Shown in pieces: positions 1 through 7,319 of a stretch of 64,000 nt of DNA. A program made the position numbers and the translations under genes. The notes under the pieces are model-generated. The model saw only the letters and a program-made list of their open reading frames with translations, searched no databases and was not told the DNA's origin. The first letter of the stretch is position 1; every line of letters starts with the position of its first letter. This DNA comes from Rhodocyclaceae bacterium (GTDB taxonomy: Bacteria; Pseudomonadota; Gammaproteobacteria; Burkholderiales; Rhodocyclaceae): assembly GCA_016718525.1 (NCBI GenBank), contig JADKDD010000001.1, positions 1,426,001 to 1,490,000 on the forward strand, given 5' to 3'.

Positions 1-559
1 GCACTTCTTGTGCCTGACCGGGACTCGCGGTACGACCCGTGCCAATCGCCCAAACTGGTTCATAGGCAACAACCGCTGTCGACAAAGCCGCAACGCCGCT
101 CTTTGCCAACACCGCATCAAGCTGGCTTGATACCACCTGCATCGTGACCCCTGCCTCGCGTTCGGCTAGTGTTTCACCGACGCAAAGAATCGGTGTCAGT
201 CCGGCGACCTGCGCTGCAGCAAACTTTAAAGCAACCGATTCGTTTGTGTCGCCGTAGAAACTTCGGCGTTCGGAATGACCTACCAGCACGTACCGACAAC
301 CAAAATCGGCAAGCATGGCCGCACTAACCTCGCCGGTGAATGCTCCTTTCGCATGCTCGGACACATCCTGTGCACCGAGCAACACGGGCGTCCCGGCCAG
401 CACGGCGGCGGCCTGAGACAAATATGGGTAGGGCACGCAAACCGCAAGTTGCGCATTCAACGTAGCAAACACGGTATTGGATAGTGCTGCCAACAAATGT
501 GCGTTGGAGGCCAGCGAACCGTTCATTTTCCAGTTGCCAGCGACGAGCTTTGTACGCAT
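1..559 (-). CDS. tpiA: Triosephosphate isomerase, 3' end outside window
   Basis: Interconverts dihydroxyacetone phosphate and glyceraldehyde 3-phosphate in cytosolic glycolysis and gluconeogenesis. The 186 visible residues begin MRTKLVAGNWKMNG, with the family substrate Asn9 and Lys11, the electrophile His95 in LVGHSERR and the catalytic Glu167 in YEPVWAIGTG. The family is about 250 residues, so roughly a quarter lies beyond base 1. The ATG at 559 is chosen because it starts directly at the conserved N-terminus. A TATAAT hexamer lies 32 bases upstream, suggesting its own promoter, although it follows pstB on the same strand after a 226-base gap. Identification is secure. Confidence 0.97.
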   Translation of the reverse strand, partial: MRTKLVAGNWKMNGSLASNAHLLAALSNTVFATLNAQLAVCVPYPYLSQAAAVLAGTPVLLGAQDVSEHAKGAFTGEVSAAMLADFGCRYVLVGHSERRSFYGDTNESVALKFAAAQVAGLTPILCVGETLAEREAGVTMQVVSSQLDAVLAKSGVAALSTAVVAYEPVWAIGTGRTASPGQAQEV

Positions 560-590
560 GAATTTGAATCAACGAGCGAAATAGGACACG

Positions 591-596
591 ATTATA
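591..596 (-). promoter_or_regulatory. -10 box candidate for tpiA
   Basis: On the minus strand a perfect TATAAT lies about 32 bases upstream of the tpiA start codon. No good -35 hexamer is visible at the usual spacing, so the call rests on the -10 match and its position. Confidence 0.4.
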
Positions 597-737
597 GCGG
601 CCTTACTCCAAAACAGGCATATTTGCGGCGCCCGTCCGATTCCTCATTTGGTGCTGGTGAAACAACCGCAGACCCCGAAACAACCCTGCGACAAGGCGAT
701 CTAGCAAAAGATGCGCTCTTCGTCATAGCGTGCGGCA

Positions 738-749
738 ACACGCCGTCAA
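738..749 (+). repeat. Half copy of the dispersed stem-loop repeat
   Basis: ACACGCCGTCAA matches the right half of the window's 29-bp repeat (compare 41603-41631). A loose match to the left half (TTGGTGCTGGTGA) lies about 85 bases upstream near 653. It may be a decayed or interrupted copy; low confidence. Confidence 0.3.
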
Positions 750-785
750 GGACTGCTTCTATTGGCGACTCGCCGACCTTCGTAG

Positions 786-1586
786 CTAGCCGAAACGCCC
801 GGTAATGTAATCTTCGGTAGCCTTCACTTTTGGCTTGATAAAGAGCTGCTCACTTTCGCCAAACTCCACCATCTCACCCAAATACATATAGGCTGTGTAA
901 TCAGAAATCCGCGCGGCCTGCTGCATGTTGTGGGTAACAATGAGGATCGTCACCTGATCCTTGAGTTCCATCAACAACTCTTCAATGCTAGCTGTAGCTA
1001 TCGGATCCAGCGCCGAAGTTGGCTCATCAAACAAGATCAGTTCAGGGTCGGAAGCCAATGCCCGCGCAATGCATAACCGCTGCTGTTGCCCGCCGGACAA
1101 ATTAGCCCCCAGTTCGTTGAGACGGCTGCCAACCTCATTCCACAATGCGGCACTCTTAAGTGCCTGCTGAACCCGATCTTCGAGTTCAGTTTTGTTTTTC
1201 ATACCACGCACACGCAGACTGTAAGCAACATTTTCAAAGATCGACTTCGGGAACGGGTTAGGTTTCTGGAACACCATGCTCAGTCGCATCCGGACTTCGA
1301 TTGGATCGACATCAGGTGACAGTAGATTGGTGTTATCCGGGTGCAAAATGATTCCGCCTCCGGCATACCGATTGCCCGGATAAAGATCGTGCATACGATT
1401 GAAGCAGCGTAGCAAGGTCGACTTGCCGCAACCGGATGGACCGATCAGCGAGGTAATACACCGTTCATACACCGGCATCTCGACCTTTTTTAGAGCGTGG
1501 AAGTCACCATAGTAAAAATCCAGTTGCTTTACCTCTGCCTTCAATGCCGGCGCAGGGACGTGTGTTGTTTCCGTTTCGATGCTCAT
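786..1586 (-). CDS. pstB: Phosphate ABC transporter ATP-binding protein
   Basis: ATPase of the high-affinity phosphate importer PstSCAB, on the cytoplasmic face of the inner membrane. The 266 residues carry Walker A GPSGCGKS at 49-56, the ABC signature LSGGQ at 163-167, Walker B LILFDEP at 183-189 and the switch His219 in VTHN. The ATG at 1586 lies four bases after the pstA stop and matches the family N-terminus. An upstream in-frame start at 1643 would overlap pstA by about 50 bases and is not preferred. It is the last gene of pstSCAB. The usual next gene phoU is not here; tpiA follows. Confidence 0.96.
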   Translation of the reverse strand: MSIETETTHVPAPALKAEVKQLDFYYGDFHALKKVEMPVYERCITSLIGPSGCGKSTLLRCFNRMHDLYPGNRYAGGGIILHPDNTNLLSPDVDPIEVRMRLSMVFQKPNPFPKSIFENVAYSLRVRGMKNKTELEDRVQQALKSAALWNEVGSRLNELGANLSGGQQQRLCIARALASDPELILFDEPTSALDPIATASIEELLMELKDQVTILIVTHNMQQAARISDYTAYMYLGEMVEFGESEQLFIKPKVKATEDYITGRFG

Positions 1587-1590
1587 GTGG

Positions 1591-2514
1591 TCACCAATTG
1601 ATATTTTTTCGGAGTCGGTAGCGCAGGTAGATGGCCAAGCCATTCATCGCCAGCGTCATGAAAACCAGAATGAAACCGGCAGCAGCCGCGTTCAATTGAA
1701 ATGCCGCTTCCGGTCGCGATGTCCAGTTGAACATCTGGATCGGCATGACCGTAAATGGGGCAAATATCCAATCGAACATCCCCGCCGGCGGATCACCGGT
1801 GAAAGGCGCGGTTGGCAAAAAGGCAATAAAGGTCAAAGCGCCAATAGTAATAATCGGCGCCGTCTCGCCAATCGCGCGCGCCATCCCGATAATGATTCCG
1901 GTCAAAATTCCCGCGCTCGAATACGGAAGAATATGATCGCGGACAGTTTGCCACGTGGTCGCCCCACAGGCGTACGAACCCTCGTGAATAGATTGCGGTA
2001 TCGAGCGAATCGCTTCTCGGGTCGCCACGATTATGACAGGCAGAATAAGCAGCGCCAACGTCAAACCAGCTGACAGGATGCTCTGCCCAAAGCCGAACTG
2101 ATAGACGAACAGACCCAGTGCCAGCAAGCCATAAACAATTGACGGCACACCTGCCAGATTGCTGATATTGATTTCGATAATCGCGGTGAACCAGTTCTTT
2201 GGGGCGTATTCCTCAAGATAGACCCCTGCCGCGACGCCGACAGGAATCGCAGCCATCGCAGTGACCAACATCACAAGTATGGTTCCCACCCACGCCGACA
2301 AAATCCCGGCCTTGGCGGCGTGCCTCGACGGAAACGATGTAAAGAATTCCCAGTCAATCCGCGAGAAGCCCTTCATACCCATATCGACAAACAAGGTGAC
2401 AAACATCAGCACCCCGAACATCATCGACATAATCCCAAGGACGACGAAAAACGTATCCCAGCGTTTGGCAACGACAATCAGCCTGCGGATTTGCTCTACG
2501 CGCGCCTGATCCAT
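1591..2514 (-). CDS. pstA: Phosphate ABC transporter permease PstA
   Basis: One of the two inner-membrane subunits forming the phosphate translocation channel with PstC and PstB. The 307 residues show a hydrophobic segment near 23-45 and five more from about residue 70 onward. The conserved permease loop with the EGSYACGATTWQT region (about 180-195) contacts PstB. Its start lies one base after the pstC stop, so translation is probably coupled. Length and order match betaproteobacterial pst operons. Confidence 0.95.
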   Translation of the reverse strand: MDQARVEQIRRLIVVAKRWDTFFVVLGIMSMMFGVLMFVTLFVDMGMKGFSRIDWEFFTSFPSRHAAKAGILSAWVGTILVMLVTAMAAIPVGVAAGVYLEEYAPKNWFTAIIEINISNLAGVPSIVYGLLALGLFVYQFGFGQSILSAGLTLALLILPVIIVATREAIRSIPQSIHEGSYACGATTWQTVRDHILPYSSAGILTGIIIGMARAIGETAPIITIGALTFIAFLPTAPFTGDPPAGMFDWIFAPFTVMPIQMFNWTSRPEAAFQLNAAAAGFILVFMTLAMNGLAIYLRYRLRKNINW

Positions 2515-2515
2515 T

Positions 2516-3454
2516 TCAATACACCTCTCTATATTTTTTGCGCAGCCAATAACCCAGCAAATTGAACGTTAAAGTGATCAGCATCAAACTCAAGCCTGCG
2601 ACAAAAATAGTCTGGTAGCCGATCGATCCGTGCGGCAAATCGCCTAGCGCGACCTGCACGATGTAGGACGTAATGGTCGCTCCAGGCTCGGTCGGGTTAA
2701 ACGTCAAATTAGGCTGCATACCGGCTGCTACCGCCAGAATCATCGTCTCGCCTACCGCTCTGGATATTCCCAGAATATAGGCCGAGGCGATTCCGGAAGT
2801 CGCTGCCGGCACAACCACTTTGAGCGCGGTTTGCAGGCGCGTCGCGCCCATCGCGTACGAGCCTTCGCGCAGCGCCATTGGCACAGCACGCATGGCGTCC
2901 CCGGACAGCGAACTGACATAAGGAATGATCATCACGCCCATGACAAGACCAGCAGAGAGCAGGCTGAAGCCAGGAAGGTCGGGCCAGAACCACTGCAGGA
3001 TTGGCGTCAGCACCACCAGTGCAAAGTATCCATAAACGATCGTCGGCACGCCACCCAACAACTCAAGCAGTGGCTTGGCGATTTCGCGCACACTAAATGG
3101 CGCAAACTCTGACAGGTAGATGGCTATGATGGTGCCGAGCGGAATCGCAATCAGTAACGCCACAACCGAACTGGTAATGGTTCCGGATAACAAAACCGTA
3201 ATCCCGTAGTGGGCATCATCAAACAACGGCGTCCACTGCGTGTCAAACAGAAAGTCGGTCAATGGAACCGTCTGGAAAAAAATCCACGATTCTTTAACCA
3301 GAATGTAAACGATGGCGACCGTAATGAACACGGAAAACGCTGCCGCACTGAGCATGATGAACTCTATCACCCGCTCTTTGATATTGCGCGACGCCTTTTT
3401 GCTCAGCCGTTGGCTAACGTGCGTGGTAATCGCTGCGGAATCAAGTGAGGACAT
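2516..3454 (-). CDS. pstC: Phosphate ABC transporter permease PstC
   Basis: Inner-membrane permease partner of PstA. The 312 residues have a hydrophilic N-terminal 30 residues, a first membrane segment near 33-55, a periplasmic stretch and then five hydrophobic segments. The coupling loop REGSYAMGATRLQT is near residues 200-215. It is separated from pstS by 125 bases that hold a strong hairpin, and it abuts pstA with a one-base gap. Identification is by sequence character and operon position. Confidence 0.95.
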   Translation of the reverse strand: MSSLDSAAITTHVSQRLSKKASRNIKERVIEFIMLSAAAFSVFITVAIVYILVKESWIFFQTVPLTDFLFDTQWTPLFDDAHYGITVLLSGTITSSVVALLIAIPLGTIIAIYLSEFAPFSVREIAKPLLELLGGVPTIVYGYFALVVLTPILQWFWPDLPGFSLLSAGLVMGVMIIPYVSSLSGDAMRAVPMALREGSYAMGATRLQTALKVVVPAATSGIASAYILGISRAVGETMILAVAAGMQPNLTFNPTEPGATITSYIVQVALGDLPHGSIGYQTIFVAGLSLMLITLTFNLLGYWLRKKYREVY

Positions 3455-3534
3455 ATTGTTGGTCGCTTTTACATGCGCAAGAATTTCAGAACTTCCGATT
3501 GTCGTTATCGACTAACTATACTTAAACACAATGA

Positions 3535-3565
3535 AAGGGCGCGCAAGGCCATATTGCACGCCCTT
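3535..3565 (-). terminator. Hairpin between pstS and pstC (attenuator candidate)
   Basis: On the minus strand AAGGGCGTGCA and TGCGCGCCCTT form an 11-pair stem with one G-U pair and a 9-base loop, just after the pstS stop. It is followed by a weak TTTC run. Such a structure would allow much more binding protein than permease to be made, as known for other pst operons; the effect here is inferred. Confidence 0.6.
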
Positions 3566-3579
3566 GAATTCACGATTGA

Positions 3580-4572
3580 TTACTTTGCTTCCAGTTTCAT
3601 CAGTTCTTCAATGGTCATCCCAACCTTGTTTTCGCCGCCAAACTTGCTGCCTTTCTGGCGTTTGGCAAAGTGATCCGAATTGTAGGTATAGGCCTTGGGC
3701 GGAAGCGGAACATACTTCACTTCCTGAGCCATTTTGGCGCCCGTTTTCATATAAAACTCGACAAACTCTTTGACTTCCGGCTTGTCAGCTGATTTGGCGT
3801 TGACGTAGATGAAAATCGGCCGCGCAAGCGGTTGATAGCTACCATCAATCACCGTTGCGCTGGAAGGCGCTACGGCCGGCTTACCAGCTGCCGCAACGAT
3901 CGGAACCGCTTTCAATTTATCTCGATTTTCTTCGTAATACGCAAAACCAAAGAAGCCCAAACTACCCACGTCCCGTGAGACACCTTGAACCAATACATTA
4001 TCGTCTTCCGAAGCAGTGAAATCGCCACGACTGGACTTTGACTTGCCGGTAATCGCTTCGGTGAAATAATCAAACGTGCCGGAGTCAGCGCCGGCACCGA
4101 AAAGCTTTAGCGGCCGATCCGGCCATGCCGGATTGACTTGTTTCCATGTCATCACCTTGCCTTGTGCGCCAGGTTCCCAAATCATCTTGAGCTCTGCCAC
4201 TGTCATCGACTTGATCCAGTCGTTCTTTGGGTTGACCACGACGGTCAGCGCGTCATAAGCAACGGGCATTTCGATATATTCAATGCCAGCCGCTTTACAT
4301 TCATCCACTTCCTTTTTCAGGATTGGGCGCGACGCATTCGAAATGTCAATTTCGCCACGACAGAATTTCTTGAAGCCGCCGCCAGTACCGGAGATTCCGA
4401 CCGTCACGCGGATACTGTTCTTCTTGGCTTTTTGAAATTCCTCGGCCACTGCCTCGGTAATTGGATAGACCGTTGACGAACCATCAACTTTGACCAATGC
4501 CTGAGCGAACGCGTTGCCCGCCACGAAGGCGCCTGCAAGCACAACTGCCATCAAATTCATCGACTTCTTCAT
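3580..4572 (-). CDS. pstS: Periplasmic phosphate-binding protein
   Basis: Captures inorganic phosphate in the periplasm and delivers it to PstCA. The 330-residue product starts with a Sec signal peptide that ends at AFA (residue 23). Ligand-binding loops characteristic of the family follow: DGSSTVYP, GISGTGGG and GADSGTFDYF. A strong ribosome site (AGGAGAAAG) precedes the ATG. It is the first pst gene and diverges from olsA, with only 44 bases between start codons, so its promoter must overlap the olsA 5' end. Expression is presumably PhoB-dependent, but no convincing double Pho box was found. Confidence 0.96.
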   Translation of the reverse strand: MKKSMNLMAVVLAGAFVAGNAFAQALVKVDGSSTVYPITEAVAEEFQKAKKNSIRVTVGISGTGGGFKKFCRGEIDISNASRPILKKEVDECKAAGIEYIEMPVAYDALTVVVNPKNDWIKSMTVAELKMIWEPGAQGKVMTWKQVNPAWPDRPLKLFGAGADSGTFDYFTEAITGKSKSSRGDFTASEDDNVLVQGVSRDVGSLGFFGFAYYEENRDKLKAVPIVAAAGKPAVAPSSATVIDGSYQPLARPIFIYVNAKSADKPEVKEFVEFYMKTGAKMAQEVKYVPLPPKAYTYNSDHFAKRQKGSKFGGENKVGMTIEELMKLEAK

Positions 4573-4660
4573 TACTTTCTCCTAGCATTAAGGTAACCAA
4601 CGGAACGGAGTCTAGTGTGCGATTGTTACAGTTCAGTGAAACCCTGCGGCGATGCCAGCT
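4573..4660. promoter_or_regulatory. Shared pstS/olsA divergent control region
   Basis: The region between and around the two divergent start codons must hold the pstS promoter. On the minus strand CTGTAAC (complement of 4625-4631) matches five of seven positions of the Pho-box half-site CTGTCAT; the second half-site is poor. On the plus strand GGAG at 4607-4610 sits six bases before the olsA GTG. The Pho-box reading is tentative. Confidence 0.25.
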
Positions 4661-5423
4661 TTTGACTTGTGCGGCAGTTCGCCTTCAAATGGTGGGAATC
4701 CTGCTGATGTTTTGTTTGATTCAAATTGCATTGATCTATCGACGTTCGAACACGTCGAGACGCGAGCAACTGGTTCGAGTATGGGCATTGCGCCTGTTGC
4801 GTGTACTCAAAGTCACAGTCAGCTATCAGACACCCCACGATAAACCGCAAATAATCAGCGGGTTAGTGGTCTGCAATCACATTTCATTTTTGGATATTTT
4901 CGTCATCAATTCCGTATTGCCATCCCCTTTTGTTGCCAAAAGCAATATCGCTTCGTGGCCCTTTATCGGCTGGCTGGTGACTCGCACCGGCACGGAGTTC
5001 ATTCAGCGCGGAAGCAAGACAGCTGCGCACCAAACACAGCAACGTATAACCGCCCGCCTATCCGAGGGTGAACGATTCGCCGTTTTTCCCGAGGGCACCA
5101 CAAGCAACGGCGCACAGGTGTTGCCATTTCATGCGGCGTTGTTTCAAAGCGCAATCGATGCCTCAGCACCGCTGCATTGCATGGCGCTGAGCTATCACAA
5201 TCCTGATGGCTTGATTACAGCTGCCCCTGCCTTTGTTGGTGACACGACGCTCCTTAAATGCATGTTCAATATTGCCTGCGCCAACGGGATTACCGCCAGA
5301 TTACAGTTACTGCCGATCGACGAGCAAACAGCGAGGGACCGGCGGAAGATGGCGCATCGCGCGCAACATCGAATCGCAGCGGCAATTGCGTCTGTTAATG
5401 CCTCGGCCTCCACCGCCAGCTAA
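4617..5423 (+). CDS. olsA: PlsC-type acyltransferase, probable lyso-ornithine lipid O-acyltransferase
   Basis: Predicted to esterify lyso-ornithine lipid with a fatty acyl group at the inner membrane, the second step of ornithine lipid synthesis. The 268 residues have a membrane segment near 23-42, the acyltransferase HX4D box in NHISFLD and the glycerol/acceptor motif FPEGTTSNG. The GTG at 4617 is chosen for its GGAG ribosome site and family-like N-terminus; an ATG at 4689 would cut into the membrane segment. A longer reading from 4497 would overlap pstS. The OlsA name, rather than a generic phosphatidate-forming acyltransferase, rests on olsB being next door. Confidence 0.75.
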   Translation: MRLLQFSETLRRCQLLTCAAVRLQMVGILLMFCLIQIALIYRRSNTSRREQLVRVWALRLLRVLKVTVSYQTPHDKPQIISGLVVCNHISFLDIFVINSVLPSPFVAKSNIASWPFIGWLVTRTGTEFIQRGSKTAAHQTQQRITARLSEGERFAVFPEGTTSNGAQVLPFHAALFQSAIDASAPLHCMALSYHNPDGLITAAPAFVGDTTLLKCMFNIACANGITARLQLLPIDEQTARDRRKMAHRAQHRIAAAIASVNASASTAS

Positions 5424-5539
5424 ACCTGATTCCATCTCGGTGGTGACCGCCCTTCCATAGCCGGTTTGCGGTCGTAGGTCTGGGCAATTGGAGGCAGGTA
5501 GTGATTGTCCATAACAATCGTTGGTGCGAAGACGAGACG

Positions 5540-5546
5540 CTGTCAT
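5540..5546 (+). promoter_or_regulatory. Possible Pho-box half-site upstream of olsB
   Basis: CTGTCAT is an exact Pho-box half-site 81 bases upstream of the olsB ATG. The expected second half-site 11 bases on (GTTCAAC) is poor, so chance is a real possibility. It is listed because ornithine-lipid genes are PhoB targets in other Proteobacteria. Confidence 0.2.
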
Positions 5547-5558
5547 CTAAGTTCAACA

Positions 5559-5588
5559 AAACCGAAATCTTGTGGTCATGCTCGGTTT
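5559..5588. promoter_or_regulatory. Inverted repeat upstream of olsB
   Basis: AAACCGA and TCGGTTT form a perfect seven-base inverted repeat with a 16-base spacer, 38 bases before the olsB start. It could be an operator or an mRNA hairpin in the leader; no known binding site was recognised. Confidence 0.3.
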
Positions 5589-5626
5589 GGAAAATTAAGG
5601 TGTTGCTCAATCAAGAGGAGAACCCT

Positions 5627-6424
5627 ATGCAAAACAAACCGAACATTGATTGGACCGATGCCGGTCGTTTTACCGAGTCACAAAAGCAGTCGGCGACACC
5701 TAACAGTCACTACCGGATTGGTCTCGCTCGTACTCAGGATGATGTCCTGGCCGCACAGCGCTTGCGCTACAAGGTGTTCGCTGAAGAAATGGGTGCGCAA
5801 CTATCGACTCGATTGCCCGAACATGACATCGATCACTTCGATGCCGTTTGCGATCATTTGATTGTGCGTGAAATCAACACTGACAAAGTCATCGGCACCT
5901 ATCGTATCCTGACACCAGCCGCGGCGAAAAAGATCGGGAGTTACTACTCGGACGACGAATTCTTCCTGAATCGCCTGCAGTATCTGCGCCCTCGCATGGT
6001 CGAAGTCGGTCGATCCTGCGTTCATCAGGATCATAGAAATGGCGCGGTGATCACCATGCTTTGGGCCGGATTGGCTGAATACATGCTGAAGGGTAATTTC
6101 GATCATCTGATGGGTTGCGCTTCGATCGGCATGGCGGACGGCGGCCACAATGCGGCAAATGTCTATCAGCAGCTCGACCCGAGCGTTCTGTCGCCCATCG
6201 ACTACCGCGCGTTTCCGCGCAACCGCCTGCCCCACGAATCACTTGCCGATGGCAGACCCGGCGTGGTGCCACCGCTGATCGGCGGCTATCTGCGGCTTGG
6301 CGCCTGGATTTGTGGCGAACCGGCATGGGATCCGGATTTCAATTCGGCGGACCTGCTCATTTTGCTGCCAATGTCGCGGATGAGCCCGCGCTACATGCGC
6401 CACTTCCTCAAAACCAAGGGGTGA
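5627..6424 (+). CDS. olsB: L-ornithine N-alpha-acyltransferase (lyso-ornithine lipid synthase)
   Basis: Transfers a 3-hydroxyacyl group from acyl carrier protein to the alpha-amino group of ornithine, making lyso-ornithine lipid in the cytoplasm. The 265-residue product is a GNAT-fold hemolysin-type acyltransferase. Typical segments are LRYKVFAEEMGA, DHFDAVCDHLIV, the GTYRIL strand, RPRMVEVGRSCVH and a long C-terminal part ending near the MGCASIG region. The start at 5627 has an AGAGGAGAA ribosome site; the longer reading from 5501 has none. The next gene overlaps its stop codon (GTGA), implying coupled translation. With olsA upstream the ornithine lipid pathway is complete. Confidence 0.85.
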   Translation: MQNKPNIDWTDAGRFTESQKQSATPNSHYRIGLARTQDDVLAAQRLRYKVFAEEMGAQLSTRLPEHDIDHFDAVCDHLIVREINTDKVIGTYRILTPAAAKKIGSYYSDDEFFLNRLQYLRPRMVEVGRSCVHQDHRNGAVITMLWAGLAEYMLKGNFDHLMGCASIGMADGGHNAANVYQQLDPSVLSPIDYRAFPRNRLPHESLADGRPGVVPPLIGGYLRLGAWICGEPAWDPDFNSADLLILLPMSRMSPRYMRHFLKTKG

Positions 6425-7251
6425 AGCGCTCTTTTGCACGAGAGGGTATAGCAGCGAGCCGCGTGCGATCAGTTTTCATTTCGGACGTCCACTTGGGGAC
6501 GCGTGGTTGCCAAGCGGACCGGCTGCTGGAGTTTCTTCGCAACTACGATTCTGAATATCTCTATCTGGTTGGCGACATTATCGATTTTTGGGCGATGAAT
6601 CGCAGCATAAACTGGACCGTTGCGCAAAACACAGTGGTCCAAAAGCTCTTGCGGCGTGCCCGCCAGGGACAAACTGTCATCTTCATTCCCGGCAACCATG
6701 ATGAATTGCTGCGTGAATACGATGGCGTGTCGTTTGGCGATATTACGATTCAAACCGAGCATATTCACGTCATGGCCGATGGACGAAGATTTTTACTGAT
6801 TCACGGCGATCAATTTGATCAAGTGACGCGCCACCATCGCTGGCTGGCGATCCTTGGGGATGTCGCTTATGACGGACTGGTGCAGCTAAACAGCTTGCTT
6901 TCCTCGACGCGCCGGCTGTTGCGCATGCCGGGCTATTGGTCACTTGCCGGTTACGCCAAGAATCGCGTCAAGCGCGCAGTGTCATTTATCTTCGACTTCG
7001 AAGACTCGGTGATTCGCACCGTCCGTGAGCGTGGACTGGATGGTGTGATTTGCGGACACATACACAGCGCGGTGATTCGCGATGCAGGTGACATCGAATA
7101 CGTCAATTGCGGTGACTGGGTTGACAGTTGTACCGCAATAGTCGAGCATCTGGACGGACGTTTGGAGTTGATCAGACACGCAGAGTCGTCTGCGAAGCAA
7201 TTTGACGGCGTGCCGTCAGCACCAACTGACTCGCCATTGCACGCAGCTTAA
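6421..7251 (+). CDS. plcP: Calcineurin-like phosphoesterase, PlcP-type phospholipase C candidate
   Basis: A 276-residue binuclear-metal phosphoesterase of the COG2908 family. Metal-ligand motifs appear in order: SDVHLG, GDIID, GNHDE, HGDQFD and GHIHS. Automated annotation would call it UDP-2,3-diacylglucosamine hydrolase. The run RSVFISDVHLGTRGCQAD, the WTVAQNTVVQKLLRRAR helix and the length instead resemble PlcP, a Mn-dependent enzyme that removes headgroups from membrane phospholipids under phosphate limitation; this comparison is from memory, not alignment. The GTG start overlaps the olsB stop (GTGA), tying it to lipid remodelling. The last 16 codons include a copy of the dispersed repeat (7202-7230), so the C-terminal tail is probably repeat-derived. 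Confidence 0.75.
   Translation: MKRSFAREGIAASRVRSVFISDVHLGTRGCQADRLLEFLRNYDSEYLYLVGDIIDFWAMNRSINWTVAQNTVVQKLLRRARQGQTVIFIPGNHDELLREYDGVSFGDITIQTEHIHVMADGRRFLLIHGDQFDQVTRHHRWLAILGDVAYDGLVQLNSLLSSTRRLLRMPGYWSLAGYAKNRVKRAVSFIFDFEDSVIRTVRERGLDGVICGHIHSAVIRDAGDIEYVNCGDWVDSCTAIVEHLDGRLELIRHAESSAKQFDGVPSAPTDSPLHAA
7202..7230 (-). repeat. Dispersed 29-bp stem-loop repeat, copy A (inside plcP 3' end)
   Basis: Read on the minus strand it is GTCAGTTGGTGCTGAC followed by GGCACGCCGTCAA. The first part is a perfect hairpin (GTCAG/CTGAC around TTGGTG); on the plus strand GACGG and CCGTC form a second stem around CGTG. It encodes part of the tail FDGVPSAPTDSP of the phosphoesterase. Confidence 0.85.
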
Positions 7252-7319
7252 GCATCGGTGAAACCGGCGTGACCCAGCAGCTACAATTGAGCAACCACCT
7301 ATAGCAATGCCTGTCATCC

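Noticed and set aside
497..805. Plus-strand frame of 102 codons over the tpiA-pstB gap
   Set aside because: No ribosome site or family resemblance; overlaps both real minus-strand genes.
1579..2073. Plus-strand 164-codon frame inside pstA
   Set aside because: Shadow of pstA, with Arg-rich composition typical of an antisense frame.
6115..6420. Upstream extension of the PlcP-like gene
   Set aside because: It lies inside olsB in another frame and adds an Arg-rich sequence with no domain; the GTG at 6421 with GTGA overlap explains the start better.
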